A DNA stretch of 64,000 nucleotides, taken from positions 1,736,001 through 1,800,000 of the forward strand of contig CBDCTL010000024.1 of NCBI GenBank assembly GCA_965222015.1. Reading direction: 5' to 3'. Source of the stretch: JANQPX01 sp965222015. GTDB taxonomy: Bacteria; Pseudomonadota; Alphaproteobacteria; Geminicoccales; Geminicoccaceae. The notes under the pieces were generated by a model. That model did not search any database. It saw only the letters and a program-made list of their open reading frames with translations, and was not told where the DNA came from. The position numbers and the translations under genes were made by a program. Below, one piece after another: positions 63,253 through 64,000 of the stretch (position 1 is the first letter of the stretch; every line of letters begins with the position of its first letter).

Positions 63253-64000
63253 CGATCACACTCCGCTCGGATTTGGCGAAGACGACGTAGCCGAACAGGA
63301 CCGACAGCAGCAAAAGCCCGAAGGATGCGTAGATCGAGGGGGTCACCATCAGCGGCTTGTTCAACATGATCCAACGGCTGAACTCGACCCCCCAATACAT
63401 CGGATTCATCTCATAGAGGAACCGCAGCGAATCCGGCACGAGATTGGCTGGATAGAAGACCGGCGTGGTATAGAACCCCGCCTGGATCAAGACTCCCAGA
63501 AGCGGTCGAAAGTCGCGATATTTCACCGTTATCGAAGCGAACAGCAGGCCTATCCCGAGAGCCGACAATGACAAATAGACGAACAGAAACGGCACCAGAA
63601 CGAGCTTCCAATTCGGCGGATAACCATAGAGCCAGGATATGCCGACCAGCATCGCCATGATGACGAGTCCGTTGAGCAGCTCCTGGATCATCGCCGACAA
63701 GGGCAGGATCAGCCGGGGGAAATATACTTTCGAAATGATTCCGATATTGTCGATCAGGCTGCTGGCGACGGCGGTCAGCGTCTTCGACATGATCAGCCAG
63801 GGGATGAATGCTGCGAACACGAAGATCGTGAAGGGATATTCACCGGTATCGATCTTGATCAGCAGGCCGAAGACGACGCTCATCAACAAGAGCTGGGCGA
63901 GCGGCTCCAGGAACAGCCAGACCACGCCCAGCGCCATCTGCCGATAGCGTGTGAGAACGCCCCGCTTGATGAAAACCCAGGCCAGCTGACGGGTAGCGTA
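63242..64000 (-). CDS. wzm: ABC-2-type polysaccharide export permease, partial (N-terminus outside window)
   Basis: 253 codons are visible; the frame is open at the window edge (RGVLTRYRQMALGVVWLFLE) and the true start lies beyond it. About six membrane helices with the ABC-2 signature text EPLAQLLLMSVVFGLLIKID, FVFAAFIPWLIMSKTLT, and GFYTTPVFYPANLVPDSLRF then LYEMNPMYW. This is the Wzm/TagG-type permease that pairs with the ATPase encoded next (overlap 11 bases) to export lipid-linked glycan across the inner membrane. Confidence 0.93.
   Translation of the reverse strand, partial: YATRQLAWVFIKRGVLTRYRQMALGVVWLFLEPLAQLLLMSVVFGLLIKIDTGEYPFTIFVFAAFIPWLIMSKTLTAVASSLIDNIGIISKVYFPRLILPLSAMIQELLNGLVIMAMLVGISWLYGYPPNWKLVLVPFLFVYLSLSALGIGLLFASITVKYRDFRPLLGVLIQAGFYTTPVFYPANLVPDSLRFLYEMNPMYWGVEFSRWIMLNKPLMVTPSIYASFGLLLLSVLFGYVVFAKSERSVIDAQ

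Overview
The window is high-GC DNA, probably from an alphaproteobacterium of the Rhodospirillales or a close relative, perhaps marine. The evidence is the flagellar order flgB-flgC-fliE-fliQ-fliR-flhB next to csrA, a complete Na+-translocating NADH:quinone reductase (NQR) operon, TMADH-type flavin chemistry, and a cytochrome c oxidase with fused subunits I and III. The lineage is inferred from gene content and was not tested.

Left third (1-22 kb): a partial membrane sensor at the edge, then a flagellar export/basal-body operon on the minus strand (flhB to flgB) facing a divergent csrA, followed by purE-purK. A 600-bp gene-free stretch rich in inverted repeats separates purK from leuA. leuA is preceded by a leader peptide, not previously called here, with nine Leu codons in its last part: a leucine-attenuation leader. 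Next come nqrABCDEF and the maturation gene nqrM, a two-CBS-domain protein, and a Tat-lipoprotein ApbE flavin transferase, so the whole NQR assembly kit is local. A flavin reductase with a TMADH-like flavoprotein, a DUF1028 protein, a metallophosphoesterase and a Tag-like DNA glycosylase follow.

Middle (22-35.8 kb): a 1-kb gene-poor stretch with an orphan IS-end-like sequence leads into a tightly overlapping respiratory operon: CoxB with a fused cytochrome c domain, a CoxA-CoxC fusion, a small membrane protein, a CtaG-like assembly factor, a triheme cytochrome c and a glutamate-synthase-like FMN/Fe-S protein. An HD phosphohydrolase, topoisomerase IB, a small helical protein and a DUF4398/OmpA lipoprotein pair look like a stress/envelope group. 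A decayed IS3-type transposase end lies at 35.5 kb.

Right half (35.8-64 kb): a large surface-glycan locus. It has three asparagine-synthase-type amidotransferases, seven SAM-methyltransferase domains, five glycosyltransferase domains, a FemAB/GNAT-type acyltransferase, a polysaccharide deacetylase, a flippase-like membrane protein, a large GT-C-like membrane protein and the start of an ABC exporter. The exporter ATPase is unusual: a Wzt-type ABC ATPase carries a C-terminal sulfotransferase domain in one 743-residue protein. This suggests that sulfation of the glycan, or of its end, is coupled to export, and it is the best candidate here for an undescribed system. AT-rich islands between the glycan genes and lower GC at the right end suggest horizontal acquisition.
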